DNA from: Pedobacter lusitanus
GTDB lineage: Bacteria; Bacteroidota; Bacteroidia; Sphingobacteriales; Sphingobacteriaceae
Assembly (NCBI RefSeq): GCF_040026395.1
Contig: NZ_CP157278.1
Span: 1,736,001-1,800,000 of the forward strand
Reading direction: 5' to 3'
DNA length: 64,000 nt
The notes below the pieces were generated by a model. That model was not told where the DNA came from and did not search any database. It worked only from the letters and a program-made list of their open reading frames with translations. Below, one piece after another: positions 34,769 through 43,897 of the stretch. The position numbers were made by a program, and so were the translations under genes. Numbering within the stretch: position 1 is the first letter of the stretch; each line of letters begins with the position of its first letter.

Positions 34769-36166
34769 ATGGCAAAAAGATACCTTATACTGGGCCTTTT
34801 TTTAATTCTTTCTACTCAAATCAAGGCACAACAATACGGGCTGTTTAATACCAAAACACTATTTGACGCTTTTGAAAATCCAGCCCAGAAAGCATTTGTC
34901 CTGGATTCTTCACGTAAGTACGCTTCCAATTTCCTGCTGCCCTATTTTGGCCTGAATGCAGCAAATAAAGGAGATGCAAATTACAGCCTTAGAAGTTACA
35001 TCAATGATCGTGTTTATCGCACCTCAGGTATTCCTATCGGCGATAATGCCAGAAATCAGGCCTATCAAAGCTCAAACATCTATTTGTTTAGCTTCCGGAT
35101 TTTCAAATCTTATAAAGACCATCAGGAACTGGGTTTCTCCTGGCAGATGCGTTCAGATGCTTTTGCCGATTATACGAATGAGACACTGGTTGCTTTCGAT
35201 GATTTTAGAAGATTTAACCAAAACCAGGACTCTCCTTTCAACGGCAACGGCTACGGTCAATCTTACCATCAGTTCAGCATGAACTACCGGGAAAACATTG
35301 ATAAAAGACTGGCTTTTGGTGTAAAACTGAGCTTATTGAGTGGTATAACCTACAATAAAATTGACATCACACAATCTGATATCCAGTTTAACAATGCTGC
35401 CCAGCAGCTTACCGTAGGATTTCAGGGAACTTATAAATCAAACTTTTTACGGGCAAAAGAACTGGATGCAAACACACTGATCCCCAATTTTAAAAACCCC
35501 GGGTTATCCGTTGGTTTTGGTACTACCTATACTTCAAAAACAGGTTACTTTTTAATGGGAAGCATCAAAGATCTGGGTTTTATCAGATGGAATAAAAGCT
35601 CTCATTCTATAGTGGTTCCTGATGGAGAAGTCATTGTCAATAATCTTTCTCCGGGCAAAACTTTAGAAAAGCAATTTGAAGATGAATTCATTAACCGCGA
35701 TCAGCAAAAGAGTTTTTATTCTGCCACCAATGCTAAGGCAGATTTCCTGATTTCTAAAAGATTTGAGTTTTATACTCCCAATTTTATTGTCTCTAAAAAT
35801 CTGTGGAATAAAGGAGGCGATATTGCTTTGGTCAATAATTTCGCCTACAACGAATTTTCGGTGAGCCTTTCACCTATCTATAATTTAAATGGGTTTATGA
35901 TGCTGGGTACGCAGGCTAAATATCAGACACCTAATTTCGAATTTTTCCTGGGTAGTGATAATGTGCTAAAATCGGCGGCATACCATCAGCAGCCAACCAC
36001 ACCAGACCAGAGATATGCTGGAGCCTCGGTTTATATGGGAGTCGGTATTAAATTTGGTTATACGGTAGAGCATCCTCAAAACAGCAGTTATATGCCTGGA
36101 GTTGGGGATGAAATAGATAAAAAAGGATTCTTTGCCAAACTGTTCGGGATATTTAAAAAGAAATAA
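34769..36166 (+). CDS. Outer-membrane protein, DUF5723-like
   Basis: 465 aa from ATG 34769, which gives a clean signal peptide (RYLILGLFLILSTQIKAQ); the frame reaches back to a TTG at 34739 that would spoil it. The mature part (QYGLFNTKTLFDAFENPAQKAF, LGFSWQMRSDAFADY, FGTTYTSKTGYFLMGSIKDLGFIRW, GVGIKFGYTV) has strand-rich repeats typical of the DUF5723 family of Bacteroidota, probably an outer-membrane beta barrel. Function unknown. The C-terminal stretch is basic (FFAKLFGIFKKK). Confidence 0.75.
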   Translation: MAKRYLILGLFLILSTQIKAQQYGLFNTKTLFDAFENPAQKAFVLDSSRKYASNFLLPYFGLNAANKGDANYSLRSYINDRVYRTSGIPIGDNARNQAYQSSNIYLFSFRIFKSYKDHQELGFSWQMRSDAFADYTNETLVAFDDFRRFNQNQDSPFNGNGYGQSYHQFSMNYRENIDKRLAFGVKLSLLSGITYNKIDITQSDIQFNNAAQQLTVGFQGTYKSNFLRAKELDANTLIPNFKNPGLSVGFGTTYTSKTGYFLMGSIKDLGFIRWNKSSHSIVVPDGEVIVNNLSPGKTLEKQFEDEFINRDQQKSFYSATNAKADFLISKRFEFYTPNFIVSKNLWNKGGDIALVNNFAYNEFSVSLSPIYNLNGFMMLGTQAKYQTPNFEFFLGSDNVLKSAAYHQQPTTPDQRYAGASVYMGVGIKFGYTVEHPQNSSYMPGVGDEIDKKGFFAKLFGIFKKK

Positions 36167-36191
36167 CTATCCCGGTACGCTGTTTTGCTGA

Positions 36192-36878
36192 TCAGACTTT
36201 CTTTTTGGCTTGTGTAATCACAAAATCCTTCAGATAATAAGGTTCAAAATAGGCTACATCTTCAAAATGACCAGCTGTGAAGGCCGCATAAGCCAGGCTG
36301 CTCATATTTGCCGCAGAATTAAAATTAAGTGCAGAGAATGCTGCATTGGCAGACAAAATAGTTTCACTGCATTTCATTGCACCATCACCAATAAACGTGA
36401 TCAGTTGTTTGCTTAATTGCTCCTGATAAGAAGTCTCATCAATGATCTTTGCTTCAACAGCCAGAACTTCTGCCAGTTGAGTATCATACAAACCCGTAAA
36501 AACTTCCATCCTTCTCGCATCTATCATCGGACAGACCAAACCAGTGTAATCTGCAGTTGCCTGTAAAAAACCCTGAGCCATCATTTTTAGTGTATCTACA
36601 CCAATTAAAGGCTTATCCAGTGCATAACAAAGTCCTTTTGCAGTAGAAACACCAATTCTGAGTCCTGTATAAGAACCAGGCCCCTTGCTGACTGCAATGG
36701 CATCCAGATCAGCATAAGCAAGTCCCGCCTTTTCCATAACCTCACTGATAAACAGCGTGAGACTGCCAGCATGTATATTCTGGGCCGCAAGTTCTTTTAA
36801 AGCAATCGTTTCTCCATTGACAGATAATGCTGCAGAGCATACCTGAGTAGCTGTTTCTAGTTGAAGTATAGTAACCAT
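36192..36878 (-). CDS. tsaB: tRNA threonylcarbamoyladenosine biosynthesis protein TsaB
   Basis: 228 aa, ASKHA fold. Signature segments: ILQLETATQVCSAALSVNG at the N-terminus, HAGSLTLFISEVMEKAG, and IAVSKGPGSYTGLRIGVSTAKGL. TsaB is the non-catalytic partner of TsaD in making t6A on ANN-decoding tRNAs. Full length. A TATATTTG box lies 5 nt upstream of the start, predicting a leaderless transcript. Confidence 0.93.
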   Translation of the reverse strand: MVTILQLETATQVCSAALSVNGETIALKELAAQNIHAGSLTLFISEVMEKAGLAYADLDAIAVSKGPGSYTGLRIGVSTAKGLCYALDKPLIGVDTLKMMAQGFLQATADYTGLVCPMIDARRMEVFTGLYDTQLAEVLAVEAKIIDETSYQEQLSKQLITFIGDGAMKCSETILSANAAFSALNFNSAANMSSLAYAAFTAGHFEDVAYFEPYYLKDFVITQAKKKV

Positions 36879-36883
36879 TAAGG

Positions 36884-36891
36884 CAAATATA
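36884..36891 (-). promoter_or_regulatory. -7 box for tsaB, predicted leaderless
   Basis: Minus strand TATATTTG, perfect TAnnTTTG, ending 5 nt before the ATG. Confidence 0.45.
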
Positions 36892-36922
36892 GTTGATTTA
36901 AAATTTAAGGAAGGCTCTATTA

Positions 36923-37153
36923 TTATGGAACAGGATCATGTCCGTGTTTTCCCCAGGGATGACAACGTCCGATACGTTTTAATGTTAACCAGCCTCCTTT
37001 AAAAGGACCGTGTTTTTTAATTGCTTCCACTCCATACTGAGAACAGGTAGGCGTAAAACGACAACTCGCCCCCAGTAAAGGCGATAAGAACAACTGATAG
37101 AATCTGATCAGTGCCAGAAAGAACCAGCCAATGATTTGCTTAATCAGTTTCAT
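36923..37153 (-). CDS. yidD: Membrane protein insertion efficiency factor YidD
   Basis: 76 aa, DUF37/YidD family with the characteristic core [19 protein letters not shown] and [24 protein letters not shown]. It aids insertion of inner-membrane proteins by YidC. Overlaps the rnpA 3' end by 14 nt, the classic rpmH-rnpA-yidD order; yidC does not follow here. Confidence 0.95.
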   Translation of the reverse strand: MKLIKQIIGWFFLALIRFYQLFLSPLLGASCRFTPTCSQYGVEAIKKHGPFKGGWLTLKRIGRCHPWGKHGHDPVP

Positions 37154-37601
37154 CTTTTGGAGTTGATTCAGTAATATCCTGCCCTGGGGCCTGTGGTTTG
37201 ATCTTTAATAAACCCGCATCGGCTTCAATAGTTAAAATCAGTTTTTTTAATGCAATCCCCAGTTTTTTTTCAAAAAAAGTAAAATCATAGTGTTCCTTTC
37301 CAACAAATTGGAGAGAAAGCAATAATAACTGATCAGGATGATTCAATAAAGGATAGAGAGCTGATGATTTCTGTAATCTGTAAGCTTCCCGTATTCTGCG
37401 CTTGATCAGGTTTCTGTCATGCGCACGTTTGAACCTTTTTTTAGATACATTAACCACTACCTGAACGGGAAAGGTATTTTTCTCCGGTATAAACAGATAG
37501 GAAACCCGATAGGGATATACTAAAAAAGAAGAACCGTTCTTAAATAGCAGGTCTAATAATTTCCTGCTGCATAACCGTTCTTCTTTGGTAAAATTTTTCA
37601 T
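37140..37601 (-). CDS. rnpA: Ribonuclease P protein component
   Basis: 153 aa from the ATG at 37601 ([20 protein letters not shown]); the frame extends 14 codons upstream without similarity. The RNP motif [17 protein letters not shown] is intact. The protein assists RNase P RNA in tRNA 5' maturation. The C-terminal 25 residues ([17 protein letters not shown]) are a polar extension not needed by the family. Between rpmH and rnpA are two small hairpins (37620-37637 and 37639-37653) that could be processing sites. Confidence 0.94.
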   Translation of the reverse strand: MKNFTKEERLCSRKLLDLLFKNGSSFLVYPYRVSYLFIPEKNTFPVQVVVNVSKKRFKRAHDRNLIKRRIREAYRLQKSSALYPLLNHPDQLLLLSLQFVGKEHYDFTFFEKKLGIALKKLILTIEADAGLLKIKPQAPGQDITESTPKDETD

Positions 37602-37663
37602 GTTTTTGATCGCAGATTTGCAGATTAAATGATCTGCCAGCACTTAAAGTGCTGCAATCAAAA

Positions 37664-37822
37664 TTATGCTTTGTGACGACGTTCGTCAGAAACTGATAAT
37701 TTTTTTCTTCCTTTTGCACGGCGAGAAGCTAATACTCTTCTACCGTTTGCTGTAGCCATTCTTTCGCGGAAGCCGTGTTTGTTTCTTCTCTTTCTTTGCG
37801 AAGGTTGGAATGTTCTTTTCAT
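37664..37822 (-). CDS. rpmH: 50S ribosomal protein L34
   Basis: 52 codons, read directly from the minus strand: [37 protein letters not shown] and a short tail [11 protein letters not shown]. This is an unmistakable L34 with its conserved KRTFQPS, HGFRERM and [14 protein letters not shown] blocks. First gene of rpmH-rnpA-yidD. A strong promoter (TTTG-N20-TATATTTG) lies upstream. dnaA, the usual divergent neighbour, is not adjacent. Confidence 0.97.
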   Translation of the reverse strand: MKRTFQPSQRKRRNKHGFRERMATANGRRVLASRRAKGRKKLSVSDERRHKA

Positions 37823-37864
37823 AACTGTATGATATCTTAACTATTATTTTTTAATTGAGAGGTG

Positions 37865-37896
37865 CAAATATAATGTGATTTTTTCTTAAATGCAAA
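37865..37896 (-). promoter_or_regulatory. Promoter of rpmH
   Basis: Minus strand TTTG (37896-37893), 20-nt spacer, TATATTTG (37872-37865). This is the best Bacteroidota housekeeping promoter in the window. Predicted leader about 37 nt. Confidence 0.8.
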
Positions 37897-37935
37897 TACA
37901 TGCAGCATGTGTTTGCATTTTTATTTAAGGAGGCC

Positions 37936-38670
37936 CTATAAACCAAGCGCGGCCTTGAGTTTAATATAGCCTGTTTTGCTGACAGGCAACCAGATATCCG
38001 ATTTCAAAAGTACAATATAATTATCTTTTTCTTTCAGTTCTATTTTAGTTACCTGGGCAAGATTAATTAAATATGAGCGATGAATTCTTATAAATTGTTC
38101 GTTATCCAGCGTTTTTTCAAAAAAACTCATGGTCTTGTTTTTATAAAAAATTCCGTCAGTAGTACTCAGTTTCACATGATCATCATCAGCTTCCAGATAA
38201 TGAATATCAGTTACAGCAATAATTTTGATTACGCCATTGCTTTTCACGACCACCCTGTTATGCTGTGCAGGACTCAGTGCAGCCGTTTCCAGCAAATCCT
38301 GAGTAAGTTCGGGCTGTTTTAGCTTTAAAGGAAGTCTTTGCATAGCCTGCTCAAATCTTTCCTGTTCTATCGGTTTTAATAAATAATCCACCGCATTTAC
38401 TTCAAAAGCCTTGATTGCATATTCATCAAATGCAGTCGTAAATATTACTGCTGGCGGGGATTCTACCAGTTCGAGCATTTCAAAACCATTGATTTTAGGC
38501 ATTTGTATATCCAGGAAAATAAAATCCGGACGAAAAGCAGCAATAGCCTTTAATCCTTCAAAACCGTCATTACATTCTGCAATAATTTCTATTTCAGGAA
38601 AATTTTTCAAATAGTGTTTTACAACATCCCGGGCCAGAGGCTCATCATCAATAAGGATAGTGCGTATCAT
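37936..38670 (-). CDS. LytTR-family response regulator
   Basis: 244 aa. REC domain with acidic pair Asp8/Asp9, phospho-acceptor Asp54 (FIFLDIQMPK) and LLKPIE lysine; LytTR DNA-binding domain in the second half (IHYLEADDDHVKLST, FIRIHRSYLINLAQV). Start overlaps the kinase stop by 4 nt (ATGA), so it is the cognate regulator of the upstream PF06580 kinase and LiaF-like gene. Confidence 0.93.
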   Translation of the reverse strand: MIRTILIDDEPLARDVVKHYLKNFPEIEIIAECNDGFEGLKAIAAFRPDFIFLDIQMPKINGFEMLELVESPPAVIFTTAFDEYAIKAFEVNAVDYLLKPIEQERFEQAMQRLPLKLKQPELTQDLLETAALSPAQHNRVVVKSNGVIKIIAVTDIHYLEADDDHVKLSTTDGIFYKNKTMSFFEKTLDNEQFIRIHRSYLINLAQVTKIELKEKDNYIVLLKSDIWLPVSKTGYIKLKAALGL

Positions 38671-39710
38671 AGTTTCTGTGGTATTTTAAGCGTAGTAATA
38701 TATAAATTATCTGCTGTAGAAGCGGTTTGTAAAAGTGTATTATCTGCAAAAAGCAGGTATAATCTTCTGCGGATCGCACTCAGTCCAAAACCTGTTCCTT
38801 CGGTAGCTTTCATATCAGGATCATAGGGATTGCATACACTGATCGTTAATACTTCATTTTCTACTTTTACTGAAACAGCGATCATAATGGCGGCCGAAGT
38901 ATTATAAAGACCAAATTTTATAGCATTCTCAACAATGGGCTGCAGCAATGTCCCTGGTAAAGTGAGCGACAATGTATCTTCTTCAATACTGATATCCAGA
39001 TTTAACCGGTGACTGAATCTCACTTTTTCAATATCCAGATATAGCTGGATATATTCCATCTCCTCTGCCACACTTACCCAAACTTCATCATCTCTTTTCA
39101 GCGTTCCCCTTAAAAAAGAGGCCAGTTTTGTAATCATTGTTCCTGCTTCTTTCGGATTAACAATGGTCAGTGCATATACAGAGTTTAAACTGTTAAACAA
39201 AAAATGAGGCTGCAACTGATGTCTCAGTTTGTTTAGCTCTGCTTCTTTAGCTAAATTCTGTGCAGTATGCAGGCGCTCCTGCATTTCAGACTGTTCTTCG
39301 AGCCTGTACCATAATACATTCACAAATGCACACCAGGCCAGAAAAACAAAAATCACGATAAACCTGAATATTAGCGAAAAATCAAGAAAATTCAGATAGG
39401 TACGCTCATGAATAAAAATATGACTCAGTAATATCCTGCATAAAAAAGAAATCAGTACTGAAAATGCAATAGTCAGCACAAGAACAAACAATACAATTTC
39501 ATCCTTGGGCTGATAATATCTCAGTACAGTGCTGACAATTACACATGAACAGGCCAGTAGCGTGTTTGTAATCAGGCTATCTGCTACAGACACATACCAG
39601 TTAAAATTCAGGGTATAAAAAAACAGCAGTATGAAAGCAACTACCCATAACAGGAAGAGAACTACTGCTGTTTTTTGTGCTTTTTTTGTTAACAGAGGAT
39701 TATCAGTCAC
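38667..39710 (-). CDS. LytS-type sensor histidine kinase (PF06580)
   Basis: 347 aa. N-terminal half has about four membrane helices; then a coiled linker and the His_kinase box LRHQLQPHFLFNSLNSVYAL with the phospho-acceptor His near residue 170, N box IVENAIKFGL and a C-terminal HATPase G box (GTGFGLSAIRRRLYLLF). No extracytoplasmic sensor domain, so it probably senses a membrane signal or a partner. Between a LiaF-like gene (10 nt upstream) and its LytTR regulator (4-nt overlap). Confidence 0.92.
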   Translation of the reverse strand: MTDNPLLTKKAQKTAVVLFLLWVVAFILLFFYTLNFNWYVSVADSLITNTLLACSCVIVSTVLRYYQPKDEIVLFVLVLTIAFSVLISFLCRILLSHIFIHERTYLNFLDFSLIFRFIVIFVFLAWCAFVNVLWYRLEEQSEMQERLHTAQNLAKEAELNKLRHQLQPHFLFNSLNSVYALTIVNPKEAGTMITKLASFLRGTLKRDDEVWVSVAEEMEYIQLYLDIEKVRFSHRLNLDISIEEDTLSLTLPGTLLQPIVENAIKFGLYNTSAAIMIAVSVKVENEVLTISVCNPYDPDMKATEGTGFGLSAIRRRLYLLFADNTLLQTASTADNLYITTLKIPQKL

Positions 39711-39720
39711 AGCTTATTCT

Positions 39721-40569
39721 TTAGTAATTGTGTATGCTTACCCCACCAAATAAAGCTACTCCTTTTATCGTAATGATTTTAATGGGTTCACTGGTAACCG
39801 GATTAACGGAGCGCTTATCATCCAGTCCACCAAATATCGGGCTCACTTCAGACCTGACAACCCATGATGGCGGAACAATTAATTTAACTCCGCCAAATAT
39901 GGCTACAATATCCAGGGTTACATTATCCTGAAAATCTGCCTGTGTCAGATCAAGTTCGCAGCCTCCAAAGACAGAAACAATATCTCCTCCTTTGAGGCTT
40001 TTTGAATAAACCTGTCGTTTACTGCCCGCAAATACATTTACCGCATCGATAAAATCATTTTCATTCGCAGAAGTTCTGGCATTGGGATCAGCAGGATCAG
40101 TAAATAATGGTCCTTGTGCCCCTTCAGCATCAGTTTGTGTATCTGCCGGATTACTCAATGGGTCGGCCGGTTTATTGCGATCACCCGACCAGCCGTAAAT
40201 TCCTGAATACCTGTGGTCCCTGCATCTATTACCATACCAGTCCCTTTTGGCTCTGCGTGGCTTAAAGATTAAAAACAAACCTAAAATTACAAACCCGGCA
40301 CCAATATAATATTGGGTAAAATTAAAATCTGTTATATTCTGCAAGGTGAAAAATCCCCCGATCAATACCATAACCAGCCATCCTCCTCCGTGAAAATTGC
40401 GTTTGGCACCAATTACCAAACCGATTAAGATTAACAGGCTGGGCCAGCTAAATACCCAGTAAGGGATATCAAACCCAAAATTTCTAAGCAGAAAAACTGC
40501 TCCGATAATCAAAAGTATCAAACCACTCCACACGCTGTTAGACCGGTTTTTATATTTATTATTTTCCAT
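39721..40569 (-). CDS. LiaF-like membrane protein
   Basis: 282 aa. Four short membrane helices in the first 105 residues (WSGLILLIIGAVFLLRNFGF, WPSLLILIGLVIG, WLVMVLIGGFFTL, YYIGAGFVILGLFLIF), a charged linker, then a C-terminal beta-helix-like domain with the recurring FGG motif (VSVFGGCELDL, VAIFGGVKLIV, SPIFGGLDD, VALFGGVSIH) of LiaF/cell-wall-active-antibiotic-response proteins. In Firmicutes LiaF restrains its kinase; the same operon logic (LiaF-like, kinase, regulator) suggests an envelope-stress sensor here. That role is inferred. Confidence 0.88.
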   Translation of the reverse strand: MENNKYKNRSNSVWSGLILLIIGAVFLLRNFGFDIPYWVFSWPSLLILIGLVIGAKRNFHGGGWLVMVLIGGFFTLQNITDFNFTQYYIGAGFVILGLFLIFKPRRAKRDWYGNRCRDHRYSGIYGWSGDRNKPADPLSNPADTQTDAEGAQGPLFTDPADPNARTSANENDFIDAVNVFAGSKRQVYSKSLKGGDIVSVFGGCELDLTQADFQDNVTLDIVAIFGGVKLIVPPSWVVRSEVSPIFGGLDDKRSVNPVTSEPIKIITIKGVALFGGVSIHNY

Positions 40570-40606
40570 TGTCTTTTATATTCATTTATTATACTCCAAA
40601 ACTAAG

Positions 40607-40614
40607 GCTTAAAT
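40607..40614 (-). promoter_or_regulatory. -7 box for the LiaF-like operon
   Basis: Minus strand TAGTTTTG (TAnnTTTG), 37 nt upstream of the start. Confidence 0.4.
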
Positions 40615-40727
40615 CATGATTGCTAAACAGGAATCACCCGTACAGCTGTAAAATCTCGGTGAACATCATTTTTTCGACGGTGAATTATATGTTACTTTGA
40701 AAAATAATAAATTAACACCAGATAACA

Positions 40728-41591
40728 ATGAAACAGAAACTCCTGACCTTCGCATGGCTATTGATTCCTACAGTTTTATTTGCTCAGCAGACTAATCAAT
40801 CTTATAAAATATTTGAAACAAAAACCAGAAAGACTATTAGTGTTGAAGAATTAGTCAGGAACATGAAAAATGTAGACGTACTATTTTTTGGCGAAGAACA
40901 CAATGATTCTATTGGACATTTACTGGAAGCCGATATTTTTCTTCAAATGATCCGGTCCTACCCTGGTACCGCGCTTTCACTGGAGATGTTTGCAACCGAT
41001 GTACAACCAGTGATCAATGAATATCTTGCTGCAGCGATTTCTGAAAAGAACTTTATTAAAGAGGCACGTGCCTGGAATAACTATAAGGATTACAAACCAT
41101 TGATTGAGCTGGCCCGTCAGTATAAGACTGATGCAATTGGTGCAAATGCCGCAACAAGATATAGCAATGCAGTTACCTTTTCGGGCTTAACTAAACTGAA
41201 TGATTTCCCGGAAGCTTCAAAATCATTTCTTCCACCGCTACCTATTGATACCGCAACAGGAAGATATTATGAAAAATTCATAGAAACGCTGGGTGGTCAT
41301 GATATGGGAGGAATGAAAATTTTCCAGACACAAAACCTGTGGGACGCTACGATGGCCTGGTCAATTGCCAGATATGCAAAACTGAACCCTAAGAAAAAGA
41401 TATTTCAGGTTAATGGCAGATTTCATAGTGATGAACATCTGGGCACCTTTGCACAACTCCAAAAATATGCACCCAAACTTAAACTCGTAAATATTTCATG
41501 CTTTGCCGGTAAAGATACTTTAGAGCCAGACTGGTCAAAACAGGCTAATCTTGGAGATTATATGATTATAACAAACAATGTAACGAAATAA
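40728..41591 (+). CDS. ChaN-like haem-binding family protein, exported
   Basis: 287 aa. Signal peptide of about 19 residues ending TVLFAQ. The mature protein carries the ChaN/Cofac_haem_bdg signature: VDVLFFGEEHNDSIGH, ALSLEMFATDVQPVINEY, KDYKPLIELARQY, and IFQVNGRFHSDEHLGT. Characterised ChaN proteins bind haem pairs and are linked to iron uptake; that use here is inferred. No lipobox, so periplasmic rather than lipoprotein. Monocistronic, with its own terminator. Confidence 0.85.
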   Translation: MKQKLLTFAWLLIPTVLFAQQTNQSYKIFETKTRKTISVEELVRNMKNVDVLFFGEEHNDSIGHLLEADIFLQMIRSYPGTALSLEMFATDVQPVINEYLAAAISEKNFIKEARAWNNYKDYKPLIELARQYKTDAIGANAATRYSNAVTFSGLTKLNDFPEASKSFLPPLPIDTATGRYYEKFIETLGGHDMGGMKIFQTQNLWDATMAWSIARYAKLNPKKKIFQVNGRFHSDEHLGTFAQLQKYAPKLKLVNISCFAGKDTLEPDWSKQANLGDYMIITNNVTK

Positions 41592-41594
41592 ATA

Positions 41595-41615
41595 CCTGTT
41601 TAAATTTCAAACAGG
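41595..41615 (+). other. Small hairpin after the ChaN-like gene
   Basis: CCTGTTT (41595-41601) and AAACAGG (41609-41615) with a 7-nt loop, three bases after the stop codon. No T tract; it precedes the main terminator by 30 nt. Confidence 0.4.
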
Positions 41616-41644
41616 CGACCTGCTGATCATTGTCCTGAAAGCAA

Positions 41645-41689
41645 AAAGAGGCTAACCCGTAATTTACAGGGAAGCCTCTTTTTTTTTAA
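41645..41689 (+). terminator. Intrinsic terminator of the ChaN-like gene
   Basis: AAAGAGGCT (41645-41653) pairs with AGCCTCTTT (41673-41681) across a 19-nt loop, followed by a long T run. Confidence 0.85.
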
Positions 41690-41729
41690 AAAATCAGGGG
41701 TCGTAAAAAAAACAAACCCTTCTATTTTT

Positions 41730-42179
41730 TTAAAGACTTTTGGTTTTCAGTAAGTCTCTGATTTCACCCAATAATACTTCTTCTTTTGTTGGAACTGGCT
41801 CAGCAGCAACAACTTCCTCTTGCTTACGTTTCAATTTATTAATAGCTTTCACCATTAGAAAAATAATAAAGGCAAGAATAACAAAGTTAATCACCTCTGT
41901 CGCGAAATTACCCCATGCAAATACCGGACCTGCTTTTCTTGCATCTTCAAGAGAGGCAGTAGGATTAGCGGCAACGAAATCTCTCACTTTATCACTTAGC
42001 GGTATATAATAATTGATAAAACCCTTATCTCCAATCAGTAAACTAACAGGAGGCATAATTAAATCATTAACCATAGAGGTTACAATCTTACCGAATGCGC
42101 CTCCAATAATCACACCGACTGCCAGGTCGACTACATTTCCTTTTAAGGCAAATTCCTTAAATTCTTTTACAAAACTCAT
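41730..42179 (-). CDS. mscL: Large-conductance mechanosensitive channel
   Basis: 149 aa. N-terminal [42 protein letters not shown] is the MscL pore helix region, followed by a periplasmic loop and TM2 ([25 protein letters not shown]). Pentameric channel releasing solutes on osmotic downshock. The periplasmic loop is somewhat long, as often in Bacteroidota. Full length. Confidence 0.96.
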   Translation of the reverse strand: MSFVKEFKEFALKGNVVDLAVGVIIGGAFGKIVTSMVNDLIMPPVSLLIGDKGFINYYIPLSDKVRDFVAANPTASLEDARKAGPVFAWGNFATEVINFVILAFIIFLMVKAINKLKRKQEEVVAAEPVPTKEEVLLGEIRDLLKTKSL

Positions 42180-42314
42180 AATTTTAATTTTTCATGGTGT
42201 TCAACTATCAATAAAAATATAAACTTTATTACTAAAACAAAGCTTTTTTATTGGAAAAACTCATTCAAACGCAATATTAGCTCAACTCTATAGCTGATAT
42301 ATAAACCAAATGCT

Positions 42315-42322
42315 TATTTTTG
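42315..42322 (+). promoter_or_regulatory. -7 box for rpoN
   Basis: TATTTTTG (TAnnTTTG), 30 nt upstream of the rpoN ATG. The TTG inside it (42320) opens the longest frame but is unlikely to be the start. Confidence 0.45.
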
Positions 42323-42352
42323 AAACGGGTCATAATACCTTTTCTACAAAAC

Positions 42353-43826
42353 ATGCTTAAACAACATTTACAACAAAAATTACTTCAAAAGTTATCTCCT
42401 CAGCAGATTCAGTTTATCAAACTGTTGCAGGTTCCTACTGTTTCCCTTGATACCAGAATAAAAGAAGAATTAGAAGAAAATCCAGCACTCGAAGACCCAA
42501 GTTTAATGATTGCTGATGAACCTAAAAGTGAATATGATGATCTGAATGATTCTCCTGATGATTTTGACGGAGGCTCAAAGGAAGAAAGCACTGATGAATT
42601 TAATGTAGATGATTATTTACAGGATGATAGTGGAAATGACTATAGCACATCTTACAATAACAGTGATGACGATGAAGAGAAAAAAGAGACTCCAATAGCA
42701 ATTGAGAGCACCTTTTTTGAAAGCCTGCAGGAACAGCTTGACCTTGTTCCACTATCAGATCAGGACTTTATTATCGGCAAACAGATTATTGGCAGTCTTG
42801 ATGATGACGGCTATCTGCGCAGACCGGTTACTTCGATGATTGATGACCTTGCTTTTTCACAAAATGCGATGGTTGAAGAAGAAGATGTACTGGAAATGCT
42901 TAAAGTTATTCAGAGTTTTGACCCTCCCGGAATTGCTGCCAGAGATCTTCAGGAATGTCTGACTTTACAATTACGCAGAAAAGACGCACATAACCCGATT
43001 ATCCAGAAAGCGATCATGATCGTAGAAAATTATCTGGATGAATTTACCAGAAAACACTATGATAAACTGGAAAAATCTTTAGGATTAAGCAGTGAAGACC
43101 TAAAGGAAATCATCGCTGAAATCCTTCGTCTTAATCCAAAACCAGGTGATTCAAACCAGGTAACGACCAAACAATTACAGGTTATTCCTGATTTTCATAT
43201 CTCAAATAATGATTCAGTGCTGATTTTGACCTTAAATTCAAAGAATGCTCCTGAATTAAGAGTAAGCCGTTCTTATATAGATATGTTCCAGCATTATGAT
43301 AAGGCTGCGCAGAAAGACAAGAAATTAAAAGAGGCTGTACAATTTGTTAAACAGAAACTGGACTCTGCCAAATGGTTTATAGATGCAATCAAGCAGCGTC
43401 AGCAGACCTTACTGAAAACAATGAATGCCATTATGCAATATCAGTATGAGTATTTACTGACAGGTGATGAACGTAAAATGCGTCCAATGATCCTGAAAGA
43501 TATTGCTGATAAAATTGATATGGATATCTCTACTGTTTCAAGGGTAGCCAATTCTAAATACGTACAAACCGAATTCGGAACTTTCTTATTAAAATCATTC
43601 TTCTCAGAAGCGATACAAACAGAAAGCGGGGAGGAAGTATCCAACAAAGAAGTAAAAAAAAATCCTGGAAGACTGTATCGGTAACGAAGATAAACGCAAA
43701 CCACTTGCCGATGAGAAACTGACAGAAATATTAAAAGAACAAGGATATAATATTGCCCGCAGAACTGTTGCGAAATACAGGGAGCAGATGAATATTCCAG
43801 TAGCGAGACTGAGAAAAGAGCTTTAA
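42353..43826 (+). CDS. rpoN: RNA polymerase sigma-54 factor, apparent frameshift near the 3' end
   Basis: Region I is Gln-rich (QHLQQKLLQKLSPQQIQFIKLLQ), followed by an acidic region II and the core-binding and HTH domains. As written the frame ends at 43684 after VKKNPGRLYR. In the +1 frame coding resumes at once (ILEDCIGNEDKRKPLADEKL...) and contains the RpoN box ARRTVAKYREQMN, ending at 43826. The break is at a run of nine A (43654-43662); eight A would restore a normal 490-aa protein. Either a sequencing/assembly indel, a phase-variable or true mutation, or a slippage-corrected gene. Without the RpoN box the product could not bind -24 promoter DNA. Confidence 0.9.
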
Positions 43827-43833
43827 CCGGCCT

Positions 43834-43897
43834 TTCTTTCTTAAGCTATAAAAAAAAGGAACTTTAAAGTTCCTTTTTTTTATAGCTTAAGAAAGAA
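43834..43897. terminator. 64-bp perfect palindrome between rpoN and a REC gene
   Basis: Thirty-two bases followed directly by their reverse complement, centre between 43865 and 43866 (ACTTTAAAGT), with an A8/T8 block inside the arms. It begins 7 nt after the restored rpoN stop and covers the stop and last codons of the convergent response-regulator gene. On RNA it makes a GGAACTTT/AAAGTTCC hairpin with a U-run, acting as terminator in both directions. Confidence 0.8.
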
